DNA of 64,000 bases from Taklimakanibacter sp021828105 (GCA_021828105.1 JAKATG010000001.1:1-64000); one strand, 5' to 3'; positions 16,966 through 25,523 are shown, numbered from the stretch's first letter. Notes: generated by a model not told the origin, from the sequence alone. Made by a program: numbers and translations.

Positions 16966-18993
16966 ATGCTGGAGCTCAATGAAGATACCGGCGGATCGAT
17001 GGAATTCGATGACGATGCCGTCGAACGCATGGCACCTTACAGACATTCGGTATTGATGAAGGCCTGGGAGGATTTCCTGACCGCTCCAGGCCGTGCGCCG
17101 AACAGCGGCGTCGTCCGCAACGTCATCGAGAGTTCGTGGACGCGCAGTTCCCTGGCCAAGGTCGATGCCCATGGCCGCGGCAGCCGTCACATCCTGGCGA
17201 GTGACCAGCTCGAGGCGCTGCGCGACACCAATCAGGAGCTCCTCACGGCCGCCGAGGACACAGCCACGCAGTCGGGCGCGCTTCTGGAAGACTCGGGCGC
17301 CATGCTGATCATTACCGATAAGAGCGGCGTCATCCTGAGCACCATCGGCGATCCCCGGATCATTCATGCAGCCGAGGCGATCCATCTCGAGGCGGGTGCC
17401 GATTGGGGCGAGCGCGCGGCCGGAACCAACGGCATCGGCACCGCCATCTTCACGGGCAAGCCTGTTTACGTGCATGCCGCCGAACATTATTGCGAGGGCG
17501 TCAAGACCTGGACCTGCGCCGGCGCTCCGATCCGCAGCCCCATCGACGGCGAAGTCATCGGCCTCATCGACATATCCGGGCCGCCAGAAATATTCCGCCG
17601 CCACAATATCGTGCTGAGTGTCGTCGCTGCCAGCCAGATAGAGCTGGCGCTGGCCAAGCAGGCCGCACTCGACAAGGCGCAACTCCTGGAATCCTGCCTG
17701 GCGCGGCTGCCCGGCCAGGATGACCGCAAGGGGCTGGTGCTTCTCGACCGCCGCGGTCGGATTGTACATTTCGACCAACAAGCCGTGTCGTGCTGGAAAG
17801 CGGTCGACAGCACGACCGGGCCAAGTGTCGGCCAGAGGCTCGCCGATTTCGAGCGCGTGCGCACCGACAGCGACATTCATGACCGTTTGCCGATGAAGCT
17901 CCGCGATGCGAAAATCGAAGCATTGCTGTCGAACGGCACGTTTGCCGGCGCCTTTCTTATTCTCAGGGACGCGGCGAGGATCGCCCGGCCCGCGCGGCCG
18001 CGACCTCCGGTCAACGCGCAAGTACAAGCGGCACGCGCGGCAATCGTCGGCCGAAGCGATTTATTGCTCGATACCATCGACCGAGTGGAACGTGCCGCTA
18101 CGGCCTCGACTTCCATTCTCCTCGAAGGTGAGACCGGTGTCGGCAAAGAGCTCTTTGCCAGGCTCGTGCATGCCTGCGCCGAGACCGCGGGTCCTGTACC
18201 TTTCGTCGCGATGAATTGCGGCGCCATATCGAAGGACATCCTGGGCGGCGAGCTCTTCGGTCACGCGCCGGGCGCCTTTACCGGCGCCACACGCGAGGGC
18301 AGGCCTGGCCGCTTCGAAGTCGCCAATGGCGGCGTCCTCAGCCTCGATGAGATCGGCGAGATGCCGCTCGACCTGCAGCCTTATCTGCTTCGGGTGCTGG
18401 AGGAAAAAGAGGTTTATCGGCTCGGCGATACAAGACCGCGTCCGATCGACGTGCGCCTGGTGGCGTCGACCAATCGGAGCCTGAAGCAGGAAGTGGCCGA
18501 AGGACGATTCCGCAAGGATCTATATTACCGCATCGGGGTCATCCACATCGTCATCCCCCCTCTGCGTGAGCGCGCCGGCGATATCGAACTCCTGCTCGAT
18601 CATTTCAGCCGGCGGCTCAGCGCCGAGCGCGGCGTCGAACTCCTGCGTTTCGGCGATGACGCGCTGGAATGCCTGCGTCGCTACGGCTGGCCCGGCAATG
18701 TGCGCGAATTGCGCAATCTGGTCGAAACGCTGAGCATCATGGCGTCCGACCCGCTGATCCGTCCGGCGGATCTTCCTAGCGACATCACCGCGCCGGCCCA
18801 CCAGCGGATAGCCGATCATATCACAGCCCAGGGCGGGCATTACACGGCAAGCTTCGACGAAGAGGAACGCAAGATCATCGAACACGCCATGGAAGCTGCG
18901 AACGGCAACATGTCCCGGGCGGCTCACCTGCTCGGTTTGTCACGCAGCACCATCTATCGGAAGCTACGCAGCTACAAATCATCAGATGACTGA
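16966..18993 (+). CDS. prmR: Sigma-54-dependent activator of the prm operon (AcoR-type)
   Basis: The 675-aa protein has an N-terminal GAF-type sensor region (about 70-220, including GTNGIGTA and EHYCEGVKTWTCAGAPI), a linker, a central AAA+ domain (about 355-590) with Walker A GETGVGKE, the sigma-54-contacting GAFTGA loop and Walker B LDEIGEM, and a Fis-type HTH at the C-terminus (MSRAAHLLGLSRSTIYRKL). This is the AcoR/MimR architecture. It should bind upstream of the sigma-54 promoter and respond to propane, propanol or a related molecule. The ATG after AAGGAG was preferred to one 36 nt earlier. Confidence 0.93.
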   Translation: MLELNEDTGGSMEFDDDAVERMAPYRHSVLMKAWEDFLTAPGRAPNSGVVRNVIESSWTRSSLAKVDAHGRGSRHILASDQLEALRDTNQELLTAAEDTATQSGALLEDSGAMLIITDKSGVILSTIGDPRIIHAAEAIHLEAGADWGERAAGTNGIGTAIFTGKPVYVHAAEHYCEGVKTWTCAGAPIRSPIDGEVIGLIDISGPPEIFRRHNIVLSVVAASQIELALAKQAALDKAQLLESCLARLPGQDDRKGLVLLDRRGRIVHFDQQAVSCWKAVDSTTGPSVGQRLADFERVRTDSDIHDRLPMKLRDAKIEALLSNGTFAGAFLILRDAARIARPARPRPPVNAQVQAARAAIVGRSDLLLDTIDRVERAATASTSILLEGETGVGKELFARLVHACAETAGPVPFVAMNCGAISKDILGGELFGHAPGAFTGATREGRPGRFEVANGGVLSLDEIGEMPLDLQPYLLRVLEEKEVYRLGDTRPRPIDVRLVASTNRSLKQEVAEGRFRKDLYYRIGVIHIVIPPLRERAGDIELLLDHFSRRLSAERGVELLRFGDDALECLRRYGWPGNVRELRNLVETLSIMASDPLIRPADLPSDITAPAHQRIADHITAQGGHYTASFDEEERKIIEHAMEAANGNMSRAAHLLGLSRSTIYRKLRSYKSSDD

Positions 18994-19038
18994 AGACATC
19001 AGCCGGAAGGGCGGATGTGCAAGCGAAAGACCTGAGAG

Positions 19039-19527
19039 ATGCCGAATGTCGAACGTCCGTTCCCTTTGCCCGTTGGCGCCGACACCGTCGCGTCGGACAT
19101 TTTGGCGCGCGCCGATCGCGACATTGCCTTCGTGCCGAGATTGACGGGTGAAAGCCAGCATTTGCTGGTCCGGCACTTCATCCAGTTCATCGAGCGTGAG
19201 CTCGTGCAGTGTGACATGGGTTATGACAGCTATCCATTGCTGCGCGGGTTCGTCGAGACCCACGCACGCGAACTTTCGGATTTCGTCGTTGGCGGACTTG
19301 GTCTTACACATCAGTTAGGTCTTCAGACAGTGGAGAGGATGGCGGGAGATCCCATGCATCTGTTGCGCGCCGACATCTGGGACACCCTGCGCGACTATAT
19401 CGCCAACGCGGAAGACCATTTCGTATCGGATGTCGGCGGGCTGCGGAAACTGATCGCCGATGCCGAGAGCGCGAGGCGGGATGCGGCGCGCGCCTCGTCG
19501 CAATGCGCGCCGGGAGGAATGCCATGA
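19039..19527 (+). CDS. Unknown helical protein, coupled to the beta-propeller gene
   Basis: The 162-aa product appears mainly alpha-helical with no signal peptide. It contains HLLVRHFIQFIERE and a stretch ending in AEDHFVSDVGGLRKLI; conserved His and Glu residues could bind metal but no known motif is present. I do not recognise a family. Its stop codon overlaps the next start as ATGA, indicating translational coupling. It follows the activator gene by 45 bp, so it is probably part of the same expression unit. Confidence 0.72.
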   Translation: MPNVERPFPLPVGADTVASDILARADRDIAFVPRLTGESQHLLVRHFIQFIERELVQCDMGYDSYPLLRGFVETHARELSDFVVGGLGLTHQLGLQTVERMAGDPMHLLRADIWDTLRDYIANAEDHFVSDVGGLRKLIADAESARRDAARASSQCAPGGMP

Positions 19528-20639
19528 ACATCGCGGTCCCCGAAGTTCCCACCCTGTTTTCGATCCTGGCGCGTCACTGGACCGTGGCGGCGCCCGTTGC
19601 CGACATCATGTTCGACAGAGGCGAAAGCACCGCCGCCTTCGCCCTCGCCGACGGCACGCTTGTCCTGGCTGGTCTCGCCGACGGCGACCCACCGGAAAAA
19701 CGGCAGCATATCAGCGCGGAAAATGGCCGGATCACCGTCGCGCCCCGGCGCAGGCCGCTGCCGCCGCTTACCCACGTCAAGCCTGGTGAAGCTGAAATTC
19801 ATTTCGTCGCCTATGGTGATGATTTCCTTGCCGGGACTCCATCGGGGCAGCTGATGCGGATCAACAGGCAGGGAGAAACCGAACCGCTTGCGTGTTTCAG
19901 CGATGACGGCATCCGCTGTCTTGCCGCAGCTGCCAATGGTGGTGTTCTAGTTGCCACCGAGAAGGGCGTTCGGCTCCTCGATACAGATGGCACATTGAGG
20001 GCCCTGGCGGGAATGGACGAACCGGTCGATTGTCTCACTCCTTCGCCAACCGGCAATCAACTCGCCGCGGCAGTCAACGGTCGTATCCTGATCCTCCCCA
20101 TGGGGAGGGAGCCAAATCCAAAGCTCGACTTCGCGGTGCAAGGTCGCTGCCGCAACCTGGCGTGGAGCCGGGACGGCCATTGGCTGGCGGCGGCGCTTGG
20201 AAAGGAAGGCCTCGCCGTGATCGAGATCACGGCCCGACGGTTGCAGCGGATCAAGAATTATCCGGCTCCCGTCGACGGCGTGTCCTGGGACGGCGCTTCT
20301 CGCCGCTTGGCCACGAACGGGGCTTTCCGCACCATTGTCTGGCCGGTCGAGGAGTTGCGCAAGTCCGCGGGGATCGGCAGCATCGAAACCGGCAAGCCAT
20401 GTTTCATACCCGCAACGGCGATCGCCATGAGCCTCGAGCGACCGGTGGTCGCCACCGGTTACGGCAATGGCATGGTGGCCATGGCTCAGATCGGCAGCCC
20501 ATCCGAGGTGGTCGTCAAGCCGGCAGCCGGTGGTGCCGTCACCGCACTGCGCTGGTCGGCAAGCGGCAATGAACTTGCCATCGGAACCCAGGAAGGGGAC
20601 GTCGCGCTGGTGGCTTTCCCTTCGTATTTCTTCAAGTAG
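19524..20639 (+). CDS. WD40-like beta-propeller protein of the prm cluster
   Basis: The 371-aa protein is made of repeated beta-blades with WD40/quinoprotein-like phrases: LAWSRDGHWLAAALGKEGLAV, VSWDGASRRLATNGAFRTIVW and LRWSASGNELAIGTQEGDVALV, spaced about 40-90 residues. There is no signal peptide, so a cytosolic scaffold is likely. The start follows GGAGGA and overlaps the preceding stop. Such propellers usually hold protein partners rather than catalyse. Together with the DUF59 protein it recalls the pairing of a WD40 protein and MIP18 in the eukaryotic iron-sulfur targeting complex; this analogy is mine. Confidence 0.8.
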   Translation: MNIAVPEVPTLFSILARHWTVAAPVADIMFDRGESTAAFALADGTLVLAGLADGDPPEKRQHISAENGRITVAPRRRPLPPLTHVKPGEAEIHFVAYGDDFLAGTPSGQLMRINRQGETEPLACFSDDGIRCLAAAANGGVLVATEKGVRLLDTDGTLRALAGMDEPVDCLTPSPTGNQLAAAVNGRILILPMGREPNPKLDFAVQGRCRNLAWSRDGHWLAAALGKEGLAVIEITARRLQRIKNYPAPVDGVSWDGASRRLATNGAFRTIVWPVEELRKSAGIGSIETGKPCFIPATAIAMSLERPVVATGYGNGMVAMAQIGSPSEVVVKPAAGGAVTALRWSASGNELAIGTQEGDVALVAFPSYFFK

Positions 20640-20655
20640 CGGCAAGGAGGATACG

Positions 20656-20835
20656 ATGAATGCCAACCCGAATGTGGAAGCAACGAGCAAGGATGGCTTC
20701 TTTGCCGAGCTGGCCGATATTTCTTCGCGGATGATCGACGCCCATGGCAAAGATTTCTGCATGGGAGCGCTGGTCCTCGCAGCGCGTTTCGTGGCGGAGG
20801 GTAAGACCTTCACTGAAGCTCCGAAGGGCAATTGA
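20656..20835 (+). CDS. 59-aa protein at the end of the prm cluster
   Basis: A strong ribosome site (AAGGAGG) precedes an ATG 16 bp after the beta-propeller gene. The product (ELADISSRMIDAHGKDF, then GALVLAARFVAEGKTF) looks like two amphipathic helices and contains one Cys. No family is recognised. Its tight spacing, good ribosome site and codon use support a real gene, the last in the rightward cluster. It is convergent with the propionyl-CoA synthetase gene. Confidence 0.7.
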   Translation: MNANPNVEATSKDGFFAELADISSRMIDAHGKDFCMGALVLAARFVAEGKTFTEAPKGN

Positions 20836-20880
20836 TCCGACGCGGCACCGTGGCCCTAAGCGCGATAGAGTGAAGGTCGG

Positions 20881-22779
20881 CTACCCCAATCCCTTCGTCT
20901 TCAGCGCCGCGGTGATCTCGTCGAGGATCGCCGGATCGTCGATGGTCGCCGGCATCTTCCATTCCTCGCGGTCGGCGATCTTGCGCATGGTCGAGCGCAG
21001 GATCTTGCCCGAGCGGGTCTTGGGCAGGCGAGCGACGATCATCACCGTCTTGAAGCTCGCCACGGGTCCGATCTGGTCGCGCACCATCTTCACGCATTCG
21101 GCCTCGATCTCGTGTGGCGCACGCGCAACACCGGCCTTGAGCACGACGAAGCCCACCGGCACTTGGCCCTTGAGCTCGTCGGCGATGCCGAGGACGGCGC
21201 ATTCGGCGACATTGGGATGGCTGGCGAGGACCTCCTCCATGCTGCCGGTGGAGAGGCGATGGCCCGCGGTGTTGATGATATCGTCGGTGCGGGCCATGAT
21301 GTAGAGATAGCCGTCTTCGTCCATGAAGCCCGCATCGGCGGTCTCATAGTGGCCGGGGAAATGCTCGAGGTAGCTCGAGCGGAAGCGGGCATCATTGTTC
21401 CACAGAGTGGGCAGGCAGCCGGGCGGCAGGGGCGTCTTGACGCAAATGGCGCCGAGATTCCCGCGCTTCACCTCATGGCCGCCTTCGTCGAGGACGCGCA
21501 CGTCGTAGCCCGGCATGGCGACGGTGGGCGAGCCGTATTTCACCGGCAATTGACCGAGACCCATCGGATTGGCGGCGATCGGCCAGCCCGTCTCGGTCTG
21601 CCACCAGTGATCGATGACCGGAACGCCGAGCCTTTCCTCGGCCCACTTCACCGTGTCGGGATCGGCGCGCTCACCGGCGAGGAACAGGGTGCGGAATTGT
21701 GCGAGGTCGTATTTGCGAATGAAGGTGCCTTCGGGGTCCTCCTTCTTGATGGCGCGGAAGGCGGTAGGTGCCGTGAACAGCGCCTTGACGCCATGTTCTG
21801 AAATCACCCGCCAGAAGGTGCCGGCGTCGGGTGTTCCGACCGGCTTGCCCTCGAAGAGGATCGAGGTCGCGCCGTGCAGCAGCGGCGCATAGACGATGTA
21901 GGAATGGCCGACCACCCAGCCGATATCGGAAGCGGCCCAGAAGGTCTCGCCGGGTGCTACGCCATAGATGTTCGACATCGTCCATTTGAGCGCCACCAGA
22001 TGCCCGCCATTGTCGCGCACCACGCCCTTGGGCTGGCCGGTGGTGCCGGACGTATAGAGGATATAGAGCGGATCGGTGGCCTTGACCGCGACACAGTCGG
22101 CCTTGCGGTTCTCCTTGCGCGCTTTGGCCACGAGCTCCGCCCAGTCGCGGTCGCGGCCGGGCGTGAGCTCGGCGGCGAGCTCGGGCCGCTGCCAGATCAG
22201 GCCTGCGCCTGGCTTATGCGTCGCGATCTCGATCGCCTTGTCGATAAGCGGCTTGTAAGCGATGACGCGCCCGGGCTCGAGGCCGCACGAGGCCGACATG
22301 ATGAGCTTAGGCTTGGCGTCGTTGATGCGGGTCGCAAGTTCCGCCGCGGCAAAGCCGCCGAACACCACCGAGTGAATGGCGCCGATCCGCGCGCAGGCCA
22401 GCATGGCAAAGACGGCTTGGGGGATCATCGGCATATAGATCAGCACGCGGTCGCCCTTCGCGATGCCGAGATCGACGAGCCCGGCGGCGAGCGTCGCCAC
22501 CTCGTCCTGGAGCTCGGCATAGGTGAAGCTCTGCTTCTTGCCGGTGAGCGGGCTGTCATAGATGAGCGCCGTCCTTGCGCCATGGCCCGCCGCCACGTGA
22601 CGATCGATGGCATTCCAGCAGGTGTTGCACGAGGCGCCGATGAACCAGCGGTCGAGGCCGTCGACCTTGGCATAGACCTCGTCCCAGGGCTTGATCCAGT
22701 CGATCTCGCGCGCGGCCTCGGCCCAGAAGGCATGCGGGTCGGATTGCCAGCGCCGATAGGTCTTCTCGTAGGTGCTCAT
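20881..22779 (-). CDS. prpE: Propionyl-CoA synthetase
   Basis: The 632-aa acyl-CoA ligase activates propionate (or other short acids) to the CoA ester via an acyl-adenylate. It carries the AMP-binding signature YILYTSGTTGQPKG, the WWQTETGWP motif and the C-terminal RSGKILR with the regulatory and catalytic Lys. The N-terminus (DPHAFWAEAAREIDW, CNTCWNAIDRHV) matches PrpE rather than AcsA. The start MSTYEK is typical of the family; longer in-frame starts are ignored. Its position next to the propane cluster suggests use of propionate made by terminal oxidation, but it could also be a general enzyme. Confidence 0.9.
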   Translation of the reverse strand: MSTYEKTYRRWQSDPHAFWAEAAREIDWIKPWDEVYAKVDGLDRWFIGASCNTCWNAIDRHVAAGHGARTALIYDSPLTGKKQSFTYAELQDEVATLAAGLVDLGIAKGDRVLIYMPMIPQAVFAMLACARIGAIHSVVFGGFAAAELATRINDAKPKLIMSASCGLEPGRVIAYKPLIDKAIEIATHKPGAGLIWQRPELAAELTPGRDRDWAELVAKARKENRKADCVAVKATDPLYILYTSGTTGQPKGVVRDNGGHLVALKWTMSNIYGVAPGETFWAASDIGWVVGHSYIVYAPLLHGATSILFEGKPVGTPDAGTFWRVISEHGVKALFTAPTAFRAIKKEDPEGTFIRKYDLAQFRTLFLAGERADPDTVKWAEERLGVPVIDHWWQTETGWPIAANPMGLGQLPVKYGSPTVAMPGYDVRVLDEGGHEVKRGNLGAICVKTPLPPGCLPTLWNNDARFRSSYLEHFPGHYETADAGFMDEDGYLYIMARTDDIINTAGHRLSTGSMEEVLASHPNVAECAVLGIADELKGQVPVGFVVLKAGVARAPHEIEAECVKMVRDQIGPVASFKTVMIVARLPKTRSGKILRSTMRKIADREEWKMPATIDDPAILDEITAALKTKGLG

Positions 22780-22912
22780 CGCGTATCCTTGCGTATTCCG
22801 TGGGTCAGTTTTCGCCATTGCCGTGGGCGGAACAACAAGAAAATGGTCTAGTCTCAGGGACCCAGACTTGCTAGGACGAAGCCCGTTTCCCCACCTCAAT
22901 CAGGATCGCATC

Positions 22913-23719
22913 TTGGCCCAGTCGGCTCATCTCACCGTCATGATCAATGCCGTGCGCAAGGCAGCGCGCGGCGTGCAGCGCGATTTTGGCGAAATCGCCA
23001 ATCTCCAGGTCTCGGTCAAGGGACCGGGCAATTTCGTCACCGCCGCCGACAAGCGTTGCGAGAAGGTCATCCGCGAAGAACTCGAGAAGGCCCGTCCCGG
23101 CTACAGCTTCCTGATGGAGGAATCGGGCAGCGTCACCGGCCGGGACGCCGATCATCGCTGGATCATCGATCCGATCGACGGCACGACGAATTTCATCCAC
23201 TCCATACCGTTCTTCGCGCTGACGGTGGCGCTCGAGCGCAAGGGCGATCTCCTCGCCGCCGTCACCTATAATCCGATCAGCGACGAGCTCTTCACCGCCG
23301 AGCGCGGGCAGGGCGCCTTCCTCAACAACCGGCGCTTGCGGGTCGCGGCGCGCAAGACGCTCTCCGACAGCGTCGTCGCCTGGGGCATTCCGATCATCGG
23401 CGACCAGGACCGCCATGCCCAGTTCCAGCGCGAGGTGGCGCAGATCCAGCCCAAGGTCTCAGGCATCCGCCAGATCGGATCGGCAGCGCTCGAGCTCGCT
23501 TATGTGGCCGCCGGCCGCATCGATGTGATGCAGGCGAGGGGCCTCAATCCCTGGGACAGTGCCGCCGGCATCCTGCTGGTGCGCGAGGCGGGCGGCGTCA
23601 CCATGTCGGCGGAAGGCGAGAAGACCCCCTTCGAGACCGGCACGATCCTCGCCGGCAATGCCGATCTCGTGCCGCTGATCAAGGCCGAGATCGCCCAGGC
23701 GCGCAAAGCGGCCGCCTGA
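22913..23719 (+). CDS. suhB: Inositol-monophosphatase family protein (SuhB-like)
   Basis: The 268-aa product is a metal-dependent, lithium-sensitive-type phosphatase. Motifs are MEESG, the metal-binding DPIDGTTNFIHS and the C-terminal WDSAAGILLVREAGG. The expected rhizobial N-terminus aligns with a TTG start (MAQSAHLTVMINAVRKA) that has AGGA seven bases upstream; an ATG far upstream would add 47 unrelated residues and overlap the prpE start region. It probably dephosphorylates inositol phosphate or related compounds, and SuhB can also act in rRNA processing complexes. Confidence 0.88.
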   Translation: MAQSAHLTVMINAVRKAARGVQRDFGEIANLQVSVKGPGNFVTAADKRCEKVIREELEKARPGYSFLMEESGSVTGRDADHRWIIDPIDGTTNFIHSIPFFALTVALERKGDLLAAVTYNPISDELFTAERGQGAFLNNRRLRVAARKTLSDSVVAWGIPIIGDQDRHAQFQREVAQIQPKVSGIRQIGSAALELAYVAAGRIDVMQARGLNPWDSAAGILLVREAGGVTMSAEGEKTPFETGTILAGNADLVPLIKAEIAQARKAAA

Positions 23720-23925
23720 CCGGATTCAGGGATTTGCAGGGATTATCAGGGATTTTCACGAAAAAATGCTGCTCCTAGCAATATCAATAGGTTAGCATTT
23801 CGAGCAGGGAATTTGAGATTCCAAAGCAGGGATCGCGGCCAACATGCCTACCCGATTTCGGTAGACTGATATTTCCCAAATCTCATGTCCTGGCCCGCAT
23901 AAGCAAGGGCGCAATTGCGAAAAGC
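23720..23925. repeat. Intergenic region with three in-phase CAGGGATT repeats
   Basis: CAGGGATT occurs at 23727-23734, 23737-23744 and 23747-23754, exactly 10 bp apart, directly after the phosphatase stop codon. Related GCAGGGA words recur near 23804 and 23827. The rest of the gap is AT-richer than its surroundings and shows no gene. The function is unknown; a regulator array or an old integration scar are possible. Confidence 0.5.
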
Positions 23926-23951
23926 AAAAGGCCGGGACAGAACCCGGCCTT
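23926..23951 (-). terminator. Rho-independent terminator of rpsU
   Basis: On the minus strand AAGGCCGGG and CCCGGCCTT form a 9-bp stem around a 6-nt loop, followed by TTTTGCTTTT. It lies 26 bp after the rpsU stop codon. Confidence 0.85.
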
Positions 23952-23977
23952 GTTCATTCTTGCCGCTAGGCAAGGTC

Positions 23978-24211
23978 TTACGGCTTGACCACCTTTTTGG
24001 GCGCCGGCAGCAGGCCTTCGCGCTGCAGCCGCTTGCGGGCCAGCTTGCGGGCGCGGCGAACGGCTTCCGCCTTTTCGCGGGCCTTCTTCTCGGAGGGCTT
24101 TTCATAGTGGCCGCGGAGCTTCATCTCGCGGAAAATGCCCTCACGCTGCATCTTTTTCTTGAGGGCCTTGAGCGCCTGGTCGACATTGTTGTCGCGAACG
24201 ATGACTTGCAC
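23978..24211 (-). CDS. rpsU: 30S ribosomal protein S21
   Basis: The 77-aa basic protein starts MQVIVRDNNVDQALKALKKKMQREG and carries the typical YEKPSEKKARE segment of S21, with the Ala/Lys-rich tail common in Alphaproteobacteria. S21 helps pair mRNA Shine-Dalgarno sequences with 16S rRNA. The start codon is GTG, preceded by a GAGGT ribosome site. It appears monocistronic, with a strong terminator downstream. Confidence 0.96.
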   Translation of the reverse strand: MQVIVRDNNVDQALKALKKKMQREGIFREMKLRGHYEKPSEKKAREKAEAVRRARKLARKRLQREGLLPAPKKVVKP

Positions 24212-24323
24212 GAGTTTTGACCTCGGTTCCTTTGCAAAGGGTTGTGACAGAAATGGCCCGAATAGACCGAGCCGTCCGAAAGGGTCGCCCCTTTCAAGCT
24301 GGCGGGCGAGATAGCACAGGGTT

Positions 24324-25418
24324 TCAGTCCTGTCGAGGGGTCAGCCTGTTCACATGGCCCATTTTGCGGCCCGGGCGGCTTTCCGCCTTGCCGTAGAGAT
24401 GGATCCCCGTATGGGGCTCGCCGGCGAGATTCCGCCAGTTATCGGCCTCTCCGCCTAGGAGATTGGTCATGACCACGTCGCTGTGGCGGTCGGGGCTGCC
24501 CAAGGGCCAGCCGGCGACGGCCCGGATGTGCTGCTCGAATTGCGAGACCAGGCAGGCATCCATGGTCCAATGGCCGGAATTGTGGACGCGGGGCGCGATC
24601 TCGTTGACGATGAGCCTTTCCTGGCCGTTCTCGCGGGCCAGGAACAGTTCGACCCCGATGACGCCGACATAATCGAGGGCCGTGGTGATCCGGGCCGCGA
24701 TGTCGCGGGCCGCTGCCTGGGTCTCGGCTGCGATGGCGGCAGGCACGATCGATTCGCGCAGGATATGATCGGCATGCCGGTTTTCCGGAACGTCATAGAC
24801 GGCAATGGCCCCGTCCCAGCCGCGCGCGGCGATGACGGAGACCTCCTTCTCGAAAGCGACGAAGCCTTCGAGGATGGCGGGCTTGGCGCCGATCGCCGTC
24901 CAGGCCTTGTCGAGGGCCGTATCCGCCTTGAGGGTGACCTGGCCCTTGCCGTCATAGCCGAAGCGGCGGGTCTTCAGGATGGCAGGCCGGCCGATCCGGG
25001 CAACGGTCTTCTCAAGGCCCTCTTTGTCATCGACCGCGGCGAAGGGCGCGGTGGTGAGGCCGATCTTCGACAGGAAGGTCTTCTCGGCGAGCCGGTCCTG
25101 GCTGGTGGCGAGGGCCTCAGCTCCCGGCGCCAGGGGCTTGAGACGGCCGAGCAGGGCGGCCGTCTCGGCCGGCACGTTCTCGAATTCGTACGTGACGACA
25201 TCGACGGCGGCGGCGAAGGCCGCGAGGGCCTTTTCGTCCGGGTAGGCCGCGCATGTGTGAGCCGCCGCGATCTGGAAGGCCGGGCTCTCGGGCTCGGGCG
25301 CGAATATGTGGCACTTCAATCCAAGACGCGCGGCAGCGAGCGCCAGCATGCGGCCAAGCTGGCCGCCGCCCAGTATGCCGATGACGGAATTGGGCGGCAG
25401 AGGCCTTTCCAATCTCAT
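24324..25418 (-). CDS. purK: N5-carboxyaminoimidazole ribonucleotide synthase
   Basis: The 364-aa ATP-grasp enzyme converts AIR, ATP and bicarbonate to N5-CAIR in purine synthesis. The N-terminus has GILGGGQLGRMLALAAARLG; ATP-grasp features TRRFGYDGKGQ and NEIAPRVHNSGHW are present. It acts with PurE, whose gene lies 97 bp upstream on the same strand, separated by a palindromic repeat element. Length is normal. Confidence 0.96.
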   Translation of the reverse strand: MRLERPLPPNSVIGILGGGQLGRMLALAAARLGLKCHIFAPEPESPAFQIAAAHTCAAYPDEKALAAFAAAVDVVTYEFENVPAETAALLGRLKPLAPGAEALATSQDRLAEKTFLSKIGLTTAPFAAVDDKEGLEKTVARIGRPAILKTRRFGYDGKGQVTLKADTALDKAWTAIGAKPAILEGFVAFEKEVSVIAARGWDGAIAVYDVPENRHADHILRESIVPAAIAAETQAAARDIAARITTALDYVGVIGVELFLARENGQERLIVNEIAPRVHNSGHWTMDACLVSQFEQHIRAVAGWPLGSPDRHSDVVMTNLLGGEADNWRNLAGEPHTGIHLYGKAESRPGRKMGHVNRLTPRQD

Positions 25419-25425
25419 CAGGTGT

Positions 25426-25523
25426 TAAAGCGCGATGGCTTGAGCCGCCATCGCGCTTTATCCTTTTGTTTTTTGCGCATGATCTTATCGGAAAACCGGT
25501 ATCCACTTTTCCGGATCATGCGC
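25426..25523. repeat. Mosaic palindromic intergenic element (RIME-like)
   Basis: Two adjacent palindromes fill the purE-purK gap. The first has AAAGCGCGATGGC and GCCATCGCGCTTT arms (25427-25459). The second runs from GCGCATGATC (25475) to GGATCATGCGC (25523) with internal GGAAAACCGG/CCACTTTTCCGG. This matches the style of Rhizobium intergenic mosaic elements. The purE stop codon (25516-25518) lies inside the second palindrome, so the element ends that gene. Confidence 0.75.

Noticed and set aside
23727..23754. CAGGGATT repeats as a CRISPR array
   Set aside because: Units are 8 bp with 2-bp gaps; there are no spacers of CRISPR size and no cas genes.
25475..25523. purE-purK spacer as a rho-independent terminator
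   Set aside because: The palindromes match dispersed intergenic elements better, and purK needs transcription through this region.
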